A stretch of DNA of 64,000 bases from Serratia marcescens (GTDB taxonomy: Bacteria; Pseudomonadota; Gammaproteobacteria; Enterobacterales; Enterobacteriaceae): assembly GCF_001902635.1 (NCBI RefSeq), contig NZ_MJAO01000001.1, positions 62,001-126,000 of the forward strand, written 5' to 3'. Both the position numbers and the translations under genes were made by a program. The notes beneath the pieces are model-generated. The model worked only from the letters and a program-made list of their open reading frames with translations, had not been told where the DNA came from and did no database searches. Shown in pieces: positions 35,977-44,300 of this stretch (within the stretch, counting starts at the first letter, position 1; each line of letters opens with the position of its first letter).

Positions 35977-36279
35977 TCACTCGCTTTCCAATTCAGGAAA
36001 TGCCTGCATAAACATAAAGGTGCAAGGCTTGCGCTGATACTGATTAATCTGTGGCACCAACCGGGTGAAATGTTCAGTCTGGCAATGCAGGTCCAGGGCG
36101 GCGCGGTCCGGCCAACTTTCGATAAAAATGAAATGCCCGGGATCTTGCTGGTCGATGCACAACTCATAAGTGATGCACAGTGGTTCTTGTCGGGTTTTCT
36201 CCACCAGCTCGCGATACCACGGCATGACGGTTTCAATGTGTTCCGGGTGAATGAAATCTTCAGCGATGACCTTAAGCAT
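35977..36279 (-). CDS. ABM-domain monooxygenase (YgiN-like)
   Basis: A 100-residue protein of the antibiotic-biosynthesis-monooxygenase fold. It begins with the strand L-K-V-I-A-E-D-F, has E-P-L-C-I-T-Y-E-L in the middle and the family motif F-I-F-I-E-S-W-P-D-R-A-A-L-D-L-H-C-Q-T-E-H-F at residues 51-72. Such dimeric ferredoxin-like proteins oxidise quinols or other small aromatics without a cofactor, or act as heme or quinone handling proteins. The ATG at 36279 has CAGGAG 6 bases upstream and was preferred over one 5 codons earlier. Confidence 0.8.
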   Translation of the reverse strand: MLKVIAEDFIHPEHIETVMPWYRELVEKTRQEPLCITYELCIDQQDPGHFIFIESWPDRAALDLHCQTEHFTRLVPQINQYQRKPCTFMFMQAFPELESE

Positions 36280-36571
36280 GTGACGCTCCTGCATTTTATT
36301 TGTCGTGCTTCACCTTATCTCGCCACCCGCCGAGATGAAAGCGCAACGCCGCAGGCCAATGACCTCTCTCCCGATTCAGTGATTGCGCACGCAGATCTCG
36401 ATCACCGCGCTTGCTCTCGTAAGCCGCACCTGAACGTTCTGATTAACAAAACACGGCCCCCCACGAGGGCCGGTAAGATGCGGAGATTGCCGGCTAGCGG
36501 CGCGCTATTTAGCCATTATTGAACCTGCAGATGGGACACTGACACTCAGCCCCCTCGCCCGCAGGTGTTAA
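36280..36571. promoter_or_regulatory. Divergent gap between the ABM and DedA genes
   Basis: Just under 300 bases. A hairpin of CGGCCC/GGGCCG type lies near 36452-36471 and no gene is visible. It should hold the promoters of both flanking genes. Confidence 0.3.
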
Positions 36572-37075
36572 ATGGATGAGTTGACGCAAATTATCGCCAA
36601 ATACAGCCCGGAACCGGAGATGTTGCTGTTGTTGATTTTCCTGTTCGCACTGGGGAAATCCGTAATCTTCGTTTCTTCTGTGCTGCCGCCCGCGTCGGCC
36701 ACACTGCTGATGGGCATTCTTGCGGGCAAGCACGCGCTGCCCGCCGGCGCGGTTTGGGCGGCCATCGCCTGCGGCGCCGCGTTGGGATCGATCCTGTCGT
36801 TCCACGGCGGCGCGCTGCTGTGCCGCCGCGATCTCAGCGGCCGGCTGCCGGTGCGCTTTCACGCGCCGCTGAGCAAAGCGCAGTATGTCTTGCAAAAGAG
36901 GGGGTTGCCGCTGTTGTTCGCTTCGCGCTTTCTGGCGGTGATGCGCTACACCGTACCGCTGATGGCCGGCATGTTGAAACTGCCGTTGGGGCGCGTCTAT
37001 GCCACCGCCACGCTCTCGGCCGCCGTTTGGGCACTGGCCTTGATGTCCGCTGCGCATTTATTCCCCGTTTTTTGA
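36572..37075 (+). CDS. DedA-family membrane protein
   Basis: A 167-residue inner-membrane protein of the DedA/VTT family. It has the re-entrant hairpin pattern near residues 28-52 (K-S-V-I-F-V-S-S-V-L-P-P-A-S) and the R-F-L-A-V-M-R-Y-T-V-P-L-M-A-G-M segment (about 117-132), the equivalent of the F-x-R-x3-R-x4-P-x2-A-G motif of lipid scramblases, followed by two terminal helices. Members flip phospholipids or undecaprenyl phosphate. It is shorter than YqjA and YghB. It is a single gene divergent from the ABM monooxygenase. Confidence 0.8.
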   Translation: MDELTQIIAKYSPEPEMLLLLIFLFALGKSVIFVSSVLPPASATLLMGILAGKHALPAGAVWAAIACGAALGSILSFHGGALLCRRDLSGRLPVRFHAPLSKAQYVLQKRGLPLLFASRFLAVMRYTVPLMAGMLKLPLGRVYATATLSAAVWALALMSAAHLFPVF

Positions 37076-37295
37076 CCTGAAAGATTCTTGGGCAAATATC
37101 CCCTCCATGTACCGACGTTGCGCCAGCGCACAGCCTCCCTTGCCGTATAAAGTAAGGTGCAACACCGCAGTTTGCGCCAGATCACCTTTCTGAACATCAG
37201 TCGAAAAATGCGAATTTTTTTGCAGAATGCGCGCTTAAAACGGCGCAATGCGGGAACTGGCTGCGAAAAGTCTGAGCGTAACACGCTGATTTAGT

Positions 37296-37371
37296 TGGTG
37301 GGTCGTACAGGGTTCGAACCTGTGACCAATTGATTAAGAGTCAACTGCTCTACCGACTGAGCTAACGACCC
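37296..37371 (-). tRNA. tRNA-Lys (anticodon CUU)
   Basis: A 76-base tRNA with acceptor GGGTCGT, anticodon arm GTTGA-CTCTTAA-TCAAT reading CUU, a TTCGAAC T-loop and an encoded CCA. Apart from the anticodon it resembles the E. coli UUU lysine tRNAs. It stands alone. Confidence 0.92.
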
Positions 37372-37720
37372 AACGCGATAAATTGTCCTCCTCGCCGGCA
37401 CAACTGTCAAACGCTTACACCCATTACTTTTTCTCATGCGAGTTTTACAACCCTTTGTTTAATCAACTAGATAAGCCGCATAAGGTCTGTTAATCCCACG
37501 TTTTGAAGAGTAATCTTCCGCTCCCTGAACGTCCGATTTGCCTCCTCCGTGTAAAGATTGATCGACTTTTATCCCGCGTATAAATGTTGCAAACATGTTG
37601 CACAAAGGTGGCGTTATTGCACTACCTTACTAAAGCCGGGCCAACCGGATAAATGTATAAAAAAGAGCCACTTCAGAGCTCGCGACTTCACTAATGACAG
37701 GTAAAACAGGACATCATCAG
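37372..37720. promoter_or_regulatory. Promoter region of cycA and of tRNA-Lys
   Basis: About 350 AT-rich bases between the tRNA-Lys gene (minus) and cycA (plus). In E. coli, cycA mRNA is repressed by the small RNA GcvB near its start; whether that holds here cannot be read by eye. ACAGGA lies 9 bases before the cycA start. Confidence 0.4.
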
Positions 37721-39121
37721 ATGGTAGATCATTCCAAAATAGCGACTGACGCGACGCCCGCTTCAGAAGATCATCTACGGCGAGACCTCACTAACCGACA
37801 TATTCAACTGATCGCCATCGGCGGCGCCATCGGCACCGGTCTATTTATGGGCTCAGGTAAAACCATCAGCCTGGCCGGCCCTTCGATCATCTTCGTGTAC
37901 ATGATCATCGGCTTTATGCTGTTCTTCGTGATGCGCGCCATGGGCGAGCTGCTGCTGTCCAATCTGGAATACAAATCGTTCAGCGATTTCGCTGCGGATC
38001 TGCTCGGCCCGTGGGCCGGATTCTTCACCGGCTGGACCTACTGGTTCTGCTGGGTGGTCACCGGCATCGCCGACGTCGTGGCGATCACTGCCTACGCCCA
38101 GTTCTGGTTCCCCGGGCTGTCGCAATGGATCGCTTCGCTGCTGTGCGTGCTGTTGCTGCTCGGCCTTAACCTGGCGACCGTGAAGATGTTCGGCGAAATG
38201 GAATTCTGGTTTGCGATGATCAAAATCGTCGCCATCGTCGGACTGATCGTCGCCGGGCTGGTGATGATCGCCATGCAGTTCCAGTCGCCGACCGGCACCG
38301 TGGCCTCATTCACCCATCTGTGGAATGACGGCGGCATGTTCCCGAAAGGCATCAGCGGCTTCTTCGCCGGCTTCCAGATTGCGGTATTCGCCTTCGTCGG
38401 CATTGAGCTGGTGGGCACCACCGCCGCAGAAACCAAGGATCCGGAGAAATCGCTGCCGCGCGCCATCAACTCGATTCCGATCCGCATCATCATGTTCTAC
38501 GTGTTCTCCCTGATCGTCATCATGTCGGTGACGCCGTGGAACTCCGTGGTGCCGGACAAGAGCCCGTTCGTTGAACTGTTCGTGCTGGTCGGCCTGCCGG
38601 CCGCGGCCAGCGTGATCAACTTCGTGGTACTGACCTCCGCCGCCTCTTCCGCCAACAGCGGCGTGTTTTCCACCAGCCGCATGCTGTTCGGATTGGCGCA
38701 GGAGGGCGACGCGCCAAAATCGTTCGCCAATCTGTCCAAGCGCGCGGTGCCGGCCAACGGCCTCACCTTCTCCTGCATCTGCCTGCTGGGTGGCGTGGTG
38801 CTGATTTACCTGATCCCGAACGTGATGACGGTCTTCACCCTAGTGACCACCGTATCGGCGATTCTGTTCATGTTCGTCTGGACCATCATCCTGTGCTCGT
38901 ATCTGGTCTACCGTAAACAGCGCCCGGCGCTGCACCAGAAATCGATCTACAAGATGCCGGCCGGCAAACTGATGTGCTGGGTATGCATGGCGTTCTTCGT
39001 GTTCGTGTTGGTGCTGCTGTCACTGCGCGAAGACACCCGCCAGGCGTTGATCGTCACCCCGCTGTGGTTCATCGTGCTCGGCCTGTCTTACGTGTTCCTG
39101 CGCAAGAAGAAAACCGCATGA
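37721..39121 (+). CDS. cycA: CycA D-serine/D-alanine/glycine:H+ symporter
   Basis: A 466-residue APC-family permease almost identical to E. coli CycA over the first 130 residues (RHIQLIAIGGAIGTGLFMGSG) and at most positions afterwards. It imports glycine, D-alanine, D-serine and the antibiotic D-cycloserine. Twelve helices are expected. The ATG at 37721 corresponds to the E. coli start MVDQ; an in-frame ATG 9 codons earlier is less likely. A terminator follows at once. Confidence 0.95.
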   Translation: MVDHSKIATDATPASEDHLRRDLTNRHIQLIAIGGAIGTGLFMGSGKTISLAGPSIIFVYMIIGFMLFFVMRAMGELLLSNLEYKSFSDFAADLLGPWAGFFTGWTYWFCWVVTGIADVVAITAYAQFWFPGLSQWIASLLCVLLLLGLNLATVKMFGEMEFWFAMIKIVAIVGLIVAGLVMIAMQFQSPTGTVASFTHLWNDGGMFPKGISGFFAGFQIAVFAFVGIELVGTTAAETKDPEKSLPRAINSIPIRIIMFYVFSLIVIMSVTPWNSVVPDKSPFVELFVLVGLPAAASVINFVVLTSAASSANSGVFSTSRMLFGLAQEGDAPKSFANLSKRAVPANGLTFSCICLLGGVVLIYLIPNVMTVFTLVTTVSAILFMFVWTIILCSYLVYRKQRPALHQKSIYKMPAGKLMCWVCMAFFVFVLVLLSLREDTRQALIVTPLWFIVLGLSYVFLRKKKTA

Positions 39122-39126
39122 TGCAA

Positions 39127-39152
39127 AAAGGGGCGGATATCTCCGCCCCTTT
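39127..39152. terminator. Terminator between cycA and the EamA gene
   Basis: An 11-bp stem AAAGGGGCGGA/TCCGCCCCTTT around TATC, with T-rich sequence on the plus strand and an A-run on the other side, so it can also end the converging EamA transcript. Confidence 0.85.
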
Positions 39153-39173
39153 CTTCTTTTTTGTGCCTCTGCG

Positions 39174-40097
39174 CTAATCCGCTTCCGTCGCCACCGCCGC
39201 TTTATCCTTGCGCCGCACGCGCAGCTCGCTGACTACCACCCCAACCACGATCAATGCAGCCCCCAGCAACGCCACGCCCGGCAAACGCTCGCCGGCCAAC
39301 CGCCCGACGATACCCGCCCAGACCGGCTCACCGGCGTAAATCACCGTAGCCCGCGTCGGCGACACGCTGCGCTGCGCCCAGTTCATGGTCAGCTGAATCA
39401 AGGCGCTGGCCAGCCCTAGCCCAATGGCGCTATACAGCAGGTAATCCGAATACGGCGGCGGCGATTCGCCGGTCGGCGCCATCATCAGAAATGAAGCCAG
39501 CGAGGCGGTCGCCAGCTGTACGATGGTCACCCGGCGAATGTTCACTTTGCCGGCGAAGGCGCCGATCAGAATGATCTCCGCCGCCATCCCCAGGGTACCG
39601 GCCAGCGTCAGAATTTCGCCGAGGCTCAGCGTCATGTCGGTGCTGCTCGGCGCCGCCAGCAGCATCAGGCCGGTAAAGGCCAACAGAATGCCGATCCACG
39701 ACATGATGCCGGGGAACCGCCCCAGCACCAGCCATTGCAACAGTGGCACGATCGGCACGTACATGGCGGTGATAAACGCCGATTGGCTGCTGGTGATGGT
39801 CTGCAGGCCGACGGTTTGCATGCTGTAACCAAACATAATCGCCAGCCCAATCAGCCCGCCTGCCTTCAGTTCATACAGGGTCAGGCCGCGCAGCACGCGC
39901 AGCGAAAACAGCGTCAGCGCCAGCGTGGCGGTGGCGAAACGCAGGCCGACGAAAAAGAACGGCCCGCTGACCTGCATCGCGTGATGCACCGCCAAAAAGG
40001 TGCCGCCCCAGATCATGGTGATAAAAATCAACACCGCTTCCGGCAGCCTGATTTGCGGAACCACGGCGGAAATAAAGGATTTTTTTGCTGCTGACAC
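39174..40097 (-). CDS. EamA/DMT-family transporter
   Basis: About 307 residues with ten hydrophobic helices in two EamA repeats. The first starts at V-L-I-F-I-T-M-I-W-G-G-T-F and the second near residue 150 at G-E-I-L-T-L-A-G-T-L-G-M-A-A. Such permeases export amino acids or metabolites. A GTG start at 40097 with AGAAGG upstream is preferred over a longer frame that would overlap the divergent regulator. It faces that XRE-cupin regulator across about 67 bases, which suggests that the regulator controls it in response to its substrate. Confidence 0.8.
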   Translation of the reverse strand: MSAAKKSFISAVVPQIRLPEAVLIFITMIWGGTFLAVHHAMQVSGPFFFVGLRFATATLALTLFSLRVLRGLTLYELKAGGLIGLAIMFGYSMQTVGLQTITSSQSAFITAMYVPIVPLLQWLVLGRFPGIMSWIGILLAFTGLMLLAAPSSTDMTLSLGEILTLAGTLGMAAEIILIGAFAGKVNIRRVTIVQLATASLASFLMMAPTGESPPPYSDYLLYSAIGLGLASALIQLTMNWAQRSVSPTRATVIYAGEPVWAGIVGRLAGERLPGVALLGAALIVVGVVVSELRVRRKDKAAVATEAD

Positions 40098-40164
40098 CGG
40101 CTTGCCCTTCTTGCTGGGTGCAATATAATGCACAGATCCTGCCAGTATGAGATAAAGCCCGGCG

Positions 40165-40740
40165 ATGAGCAATACGGCACATAACGTGAAAAACGATCCC
40201 CCCAAGGTGCTGCAGTACCTGAGCAGCAATCTGCGAAGCTACCGCCAACAGGCGGGTCTGAGCCAGACGGCGCTGGCCGAACTTTCCGGCGTAAGCCGCC
40301 GCATGCTGGCGGGCATCGAGGCCGGCGACCGCAACGTCAGCCTGGCGGTGCTCGACAAGATCGCTGCCGCTCTGGCGATTTCCTTTACCGATCTGATCCA
40401 GGCGCCGGAGGCGCGCGGCAGCCATCTGGTGGGGGAACTGGCCTGGCAAGGCACGCAGCCGGGCAGCCAGGCGCTGTTCGCCGCCAGCGTGCCGGCATGC
40501 CAACGGGCCGAACTGTGGGAATGGACGCTGATGCCGGGCGAGCGTTATGACTCGGCACCGGACGCCGCAGGCTGGAGCGAAATGATTTACGTGATTGCCG
40601 GTACCCTGACGCTGGAGCTGGAACAAGATACGCTGACGCTCACCGCCGGCGTCTCGCAAACCTTCAACAGCGATCAACGCTACGCTTACGTCAACCGCAG
40701 CGATCTCCCCCTGCGGTTTATCCGCAACGTTGCCTTCTGA
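40165..40740 (+). CDS. XRE helix-turn-helix regulator with cupin domain
   Basis: A 191-residue regulator. The XRE-type DNA-binding domain spans about residues 16-76 (RQQAGLSQTALAELSGVSRRMLAGIEAG), followed by a cupin sensor fold (about 110-185, with W-S-E-M-I-Y-V-I-A-G-T-L). The layout matches SutR/PuuR-like regulators of amino-acid and amine metabolism. It is divergent from the EamA transporter, its most likely target. Confidence 0.85.
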   Translation: MSNTAHNVKNDPPKVLQYLSSNLRSYRQQAGLSQTALAELSGVSRRMLAGIEAGDRNVSLAVLDKIAAALAISFTDLIQAPEARGSHLVGELAWQGTQPGSQALFAASVPACQRAELWEWTLMPGERYDSAPDAAGWSEMIYVIAGTLTLELEQDTLTLTAGVSQTFNSDQRYAYVNRSDLPLRFIRNVAF

Positions 40741-40767
40741 CGGCCGCCAACCCGTACCGGCGGCGGA

Positions 40768-40800
40768 TGTCGTGTCGCTGTCGTGCCGCTGTCGTGGCGC
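40768..40800. repeat. Three tandem 11-bp repeats TGTCGTGNCGC
   Basis: Copies at 40768-40778, 40779-40789 and 40790-40800 are identical except for base 8 (T, C, G). The period is one helical turn. They lie 57 bases before the XRE gene at 40857, and an inverted partial match (GACAGCG) occurs at about 40834-40840. This looks like an operator array. Confidence 0.7.
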
Positions 40801-40856
40801 CGCTCCCCCGCTCGCCCTACACTGAATGACAGTGACAGCGAACTCAGGAGCGCACC

Positions 40857-41327
40857 ATGCAAAAGTACCGCATCAGGCCATTACGTCTGGAAAAAGGCTG
40901 GTCGCAGGAGCAGCTGGCGACCATCGCTGGCCTCAGCACCCGCACCGTACAGCGGATTGAAAACGGCGAACAGGCCAGCCTGGAAACCTTGACCGCGATC
41001 GCCGCCGCGCTGGGCGTGCAGGTCAGCGATCTCAACGCGCAGCCGCAGCCGGAAACCCCCAATGACGTGAGCGAAGAACAGCGTATTCGCCGGCAGGTGG
41101 CCGCAGAAAGCAAACTGCTGAGCATGGCGGTGCGCTTCGCCTTTATCGGCGCGCTGCTGTTCGCCATCAACTGGTTCACCCACCCGCAATATCTCTGGTC
41201 GCTGTGGGCGATCGGCGGTATGAGCATCGCACTGATCATGCGGGCGGTGCGCACCCTGCTGCTGCGCAATGTTTTCAGCCGCTGGCAACAGCAGCGGCTG
41301 GAGCAAAAACTGCGGCGTTTGCCCTGA
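40857..41327 (+). CDS. XRE regulator with a two-helix membrane domain
   Basis: A 156-residue protein. The N-terminal XRE helix-turn-helix (about 5-60, LRLEKGWSQEQLATIAGLSTRTVQRIENG) is followed by a linker and a hydrophobic hairpin (about 93-130) of the 2TM type, then a basic tail. Membrane-bound XRE-2TM proteins are common but little studied. The ATG has a CAGGAG site. Three 11-bp repeats in its upstream region may be its own operators. Confidence 0.8.
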   Translation: MQKYRIRPLRLEKGWSQEQLATIAGLSTRTVQRIENGEQASLETLTAIAAALGVQVSDLNAQPQPETPNDVSEEQRIRRQVAAESKLLSMAVRFAFIGALLFAINWFTHPQYLWSLWAIGGMSIALIMRAVRTLLLRNVFSRWQQQRLEQKLRRLP

Positions 41328-41413
41328 ACCGGCCATTCGGCAAGATCAAATTCGTCATTCGCTTCTATGCTTATCAGGGGATTCAGTTAATCATCTGAGC
41401 GGGAGTACGGAAC

Positions 41414-42013
41414 ATGACGAAAGTGTTGGTGCTTTATTACTCGATGTACGGCCATATCGAAAGCCTGGCACAGGCGGTGGCCGAAGGGGCGAACCGGGTC
41501 AACGGCGTGGATGTGACAATTAAACGCGTGCCGGAAACCATGACGCCGGAAGCCTTCGCCAAGGCCGGGGGCAAACAACATCAGCAGGCGGCGGTCGCCA
41601 GCCCGCAAGAGCTGGCGGACTATGACGGCATTATCTTCGGCACGCCGACCCGCTTCGGCAACATGGCCGGGCAGATGCGCACCTTCCTCGATCAGACCGG
41701 CGGCCTGTGGGCTTCCGGCGCGTTGCACGGCAAGGTGGGCAGCGTCTTCTCCTCCACCGGCACCGGCGGCGGCCAGGAACATACCATCAGCTCCACCTGG
41801 ACCACGTTGGCGCACCACGGTTTCATCATCGTGCCGATCGGCTACGCCACGCCGGAGCTGTTTGACGTTTCGCATGTGCGCGGCGGCACCCCTTACGGCG
41901 CCACCACCATCGCCGGCGCCGACGGCTCACGGCTGCCGAGTAATGAAGAGCTGACCATCGCCCGTTATCAGGGCGAACACGTAGCGAAAGTTACCGCCAA
42001 GCTGAAAAGTTAA
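41414..42013 (+). CDS. wrbA: WrbA NAD(P)H:quinone oxidoreductase
   Basis: A 199-residue flavodoxin-fold enzyme that reduces quinones by two electrons, avoiding semiquinones. The FMN phosphate loop is Y-Y-S-M-Y-G-H-I (residues 8-15), and the G-T-P-T-R-F-G-N-M and S-T-G-T-G-G-G-Q-E segments bind the isoalloxazine. Length and sequence match E. coli WrbA. It is a single gene with a GC-rich hairpin downstream. Confidence 0.95.
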   Translation: MTKVLVLYYSMYGHIESLAQAVAEGANRVNGVDVTIKRVPETMTPEAFAKAGGKQHQQAAVASPQELADYDGIIFGTPTRFGNMAGQMRTFLDQTGGLWASGALHGKVGSVFSSTGTGGGQEHTISSTWTTLAHHGFIIVPIGYATPELFDVSHVRGGTPYGATTIAGADGSRLPSNEELTIARYQGEHVAKVTAKLKS

Positions 42014-42040
42014 GCGGCCGCCATTTACCCACCACTCAAA

Positions 42041-42066
42041 GGGGCCGCGCATTCGCACGGCCCCAT
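42041..42066 (+). terminator. Hairpin after wrbA
   Basis: A GGGGCCG/CGGCCCC stem with an inner loop, followed by ATCTTGTT. A weak intrinsic terminator. Confidence 0.55.
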
Positions 42067-42146
42067 CTTGTTGCCGACCCGCGGCAAGGTTAGAATGCCC
42101 CTCCCCCGGCCATTCAGCGTCTGAAGGCCAGGCCCGAATTCGTTCT

Positions 42147-42192
42147 GCCCGTGTTCATCGGCCTCGGCCGAAGGACGGGCGTTCTGTTTTTT
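42147..42192 (+). terminator. Terminator-like hairpin in the leader of the next gene
   Basis: A two-part stem, GCCCGT/ACGGGC enclosing TCGGCC/GGCCGA, is followed by GTTCTGTTTTTT. Its T-run ends 24 bases before the GTG start at 42217, too close for a separate promoter. It may therefore be an attenuator in the leader rather than a simple terminator. Confidence 0.6.
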
Positions 42193-42216
42193 GCGCACAG
42201 CGAAGGGAATAAGTCA

Positions 42217-42564
42217 GTGTCTAAAGATTTTGATGAACTAATAAGAGACATGGATCTTATTATTGAAAATGTAGACAGCTTCAAGGCTCTGGCTCCGCGC
42301 GCGCCCGAGCCGGCCCCGGCACCGCCGCCGCCGGTTCATCACTACGACTCGTTCTGCGAAAACATCGCGCTGAAAGTGGTGTTGAAGGTGCTGCTGTCTT
42401 CGGTGGACAAGATAGTCAAAGTGCAGATCGCCAACAAGGTCGAGCAGGAGATCGCCCAGATAGAGCAGCAGGTGGTGCGCGCCGGCGGTGGCCCGGTCTC
42501 GCCGGACGATTTGGCGCAGATGACGCACTATGTGCGTCGCACCGTCAACGATCTGCTGGAATAA
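42217..42564 (+). CDS. Proline-hinged small protein, unknown
   Basis: A 115-residue protein with GTG start and an AAGGGAA ribosome site. An acidic N-terminal helix (V-S-K-D-F-D-E-L-I-R-D-M-D-L-I-I-E-N-V) is followed by a Pro/Ala hinge (A-P-R-A-P-E-P-A-P-A-P-P-P-P) and a helical domain with repeated V-L-K-V-L-L and V-E-Q-E-I-A-Q-I-E-Q-Q pattern. The first 80 bases are AT-rich and the rest GC-rich, as in a fusion of two pieces. The family is not recognised. A terminator-like hairpin sits in its leader. Confidence 0.55.
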   Translation: MSKDFDELIRDMDLIIENVDSFKALAPRAPEPAPAPPPPVHHYDSFCENIALKVVLKVLLSSVDKIVKVQIANKVEQEIAQIEQQVVRAGGGPVSPDDLAQMTHYVRRTVNDLLE

Positions 42565-42698
42565 ACCGCGCCCCGGTGAGAAACACCGCCATACTTATTC
42601 GGCGATATGAATTTTTACGTTATTTTTATATCGCCTGCTTTATGCTTGATACACTTCAATAAATTGACGCATTGTCGGCAGGCATTCCGAGCAACAGC

Positions 42699-44159
42699 AT
42701 GGTCAGAACCAAACAAATCCTGGTCGTTATTCATCTTTGCAGCTTTTTGGTCCTTCTTTACAGCCTTTCAATGATTCCCCCCTTGCTGATGGGCCTGTTG
42801 TATAAAGAAAAAAGCGCCTTCTCGTTTTTCTACACCCTGGTGCTCGCCGCGACGCTCGGCGGATTGGGCTGGTTCAGCACCCGGCAGTCGAAAGTGCAGC
42901 TGCGTACCCAGGACGGCTTTCTGATCATCGTGATGTTTTGGCTGCTGTTTTCCGCGATCAGCGCCCTGCCGCTGTGGCTGGATGACACGCTGAACATCCG
43001 GCTGGTTGACGCGATGTTTGAAGGGGTCTCCGGCACCACCACCACCGGCGCCTCGGTGCTGAACGACGTCTCTAACGTACCCAAATCGTTCCTTTATTAT
43101 CGCTCGCAGCTCAATTTTGTCGGCGGCCTTGGGGTTATCGTGTTGGCGGTGGCCGTACTGCCACTACTCGGTATCGGCGGCGCCAAGCTGTATCAGTCGG
43201 AAATGCCCGGCCCGTTCAAAGAGGAACGCCTGACGCCGCGTCTGGCCGACACCTCGAAAAACCTGTGGCTGATCTACCTTGGCCTGGGGTTGGCCTGCAC
43301 CGTCGCCTTTCGCCTGGCGGGCATGCCGTGGTTCGATGCGTTGTGCCACGGCATCTCCACCGTGTCGCTCGGCGGATTCTCCACCCGCAACGAAAGCCTG
43401 GGATATTACGACAGTTCGGCAGTGGAGATGGTCGGCGGTATATTCTCCATTCTGGCGGCGGTGAACTTCACGCTCTATTTCGTCGCCGTCGGCCGCCGCA
43501 GCCTGAAACCGCTGTACCGTAACCCCGAGCTGCGCTTTTTTCTGCTGATCCTGGCCATCGTCGTGGCGGTCGTGTGTATTGAACTGTACCGCTCCGGCAT
43601 GTACGGCGCCAAGGATGCCTTCGTGCACGGTTTTTTCCTCACCAGCTCGATGATGACCGATAATGGCCTGGCCATCGCCGATTACACCAAGATCCCGTCC
43701 CACACCATCATGCTGCTGCTGGCGGCGAGTTTTTTCGGCGGCTGCGTCGGTTCCACCTGCGGCGGCATTAAGGCGCTGCGTTTTCTGATCATGTACAAGC
43801 AAAGCCGGCTCGAGATCAGCCAACTGGTGCATCCCAACGCCATGTTCACCATCAAGGTCGGCAATGCGCCGATCCAGGATCGGGTGCTGCGCTCCGTCTG
43901 GAGCTTCTTCTTCCTCTACGTGCTGTTCACCTGCCTGTTTATCTGGCTGCTAAATCTGATGGGCTATGATCTGGTCACCGCTTTCGCTACCGTCGCCGCC
44001 TGCATCAACAATATGGGACTGGGGTATGGAGAAACCGCCGCCGGCTTCGGCACGCTGAACGACGCGGCGAAGTGGCTGATGTGCGCCGCCATGCTGCTCG
44101 GACGCCTCGAGATTTATCCGATGCTGATCCTTTGTTCACGCGCATTTTGGCGTTTTTGA
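42699..44159 (+). CDS. TrkH/TrkG-family potassium channel subunit
   Basis: About 486 residues, with four repeats of the membrane-pore-membrane unit typical of TrkH. The filter regions are recognisable as S-G-T-T-T-T-G-A-S near residue 113, S-T-V-S-L-G-G-F-S-T near 226, S-S-M-M-T-D-N-G-L-A near 324 and A-A-C-I-N-N-M-G-L-G-Y-G near 443, each supplying the filter glycine. It moves K+ across the inner membrane together with a TrkA-type gating ring encoded elsewhere. The ATG at 42699 gives a normal N-terminus; the frame opens 9 codons earlier. Confidence 0.85.
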   Translation: MVRTKQILVVIHLCSFLVLLYSLSMIPPLLMGLLYKEKSAFSFFYTLVLAATLGGLGWFSTRQSKVQLRTQDGFLIIVMFWLLFSAISALPLWLDDTLNIRLVDAMFEGVSGTTTTGASVLNDVSNVPKSFLYYRSQLNFVGGLGVIVLAVAVLPLLGIGGAKLYQSEMPGPFKEERLTPRLADTSKNLWLIYLGLGLACTVAFRLAGMPWFDALCHGISTVSLGGFSTRNESLGYYDSSAVEMVGGIFSILAAVNFTLYFVAVGRRSLKPLYRNPELRFFLLILAIVVAVVCIELYRSGMYGAKDAFVHGFFLTSSMMTDNGLAIADYTKIPSHTIMLLLAASFFGGCVGSTCGGIKALRFLIMYKQSRLEISQLVHPNAMFTIKVGNAPIQDRVLRSVWSFFFLYVLFTCLFIWLLNLMGYDLVTAFATVAACINNMGLGYGETAAGFGTLNDAAKWLMCAAMLLGRLEIYPMLILCSRAFWRF

Positions 44160-44256
44160 TGCCTGGGGTTGGCGTTTCGCTCTGCCAACGCTGATACATT
44201 CACGACATGAATGTATTGCATTGTTGTATTCGTTTCACTGCGATAAGTTTAATTCA

Positions 44257-44272
44257 CTGTAAATATATACAG
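44257..44272. promoter_or_regulatory. LexA (SOS) box before nucA
   Basis: The sequence CTGTAAATATATACAG keeps the LexA consensus CTG-N10-CAG with the alternating A/T core. It lies 28 bases before the nuclease start codon, over the expected promoter, so nucA should be repressed by LexA until DNA damage. Confidence 0.85.
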
Positions 44273-44300
44273 TATCATTTAACTTATTGAGGATATGAAT

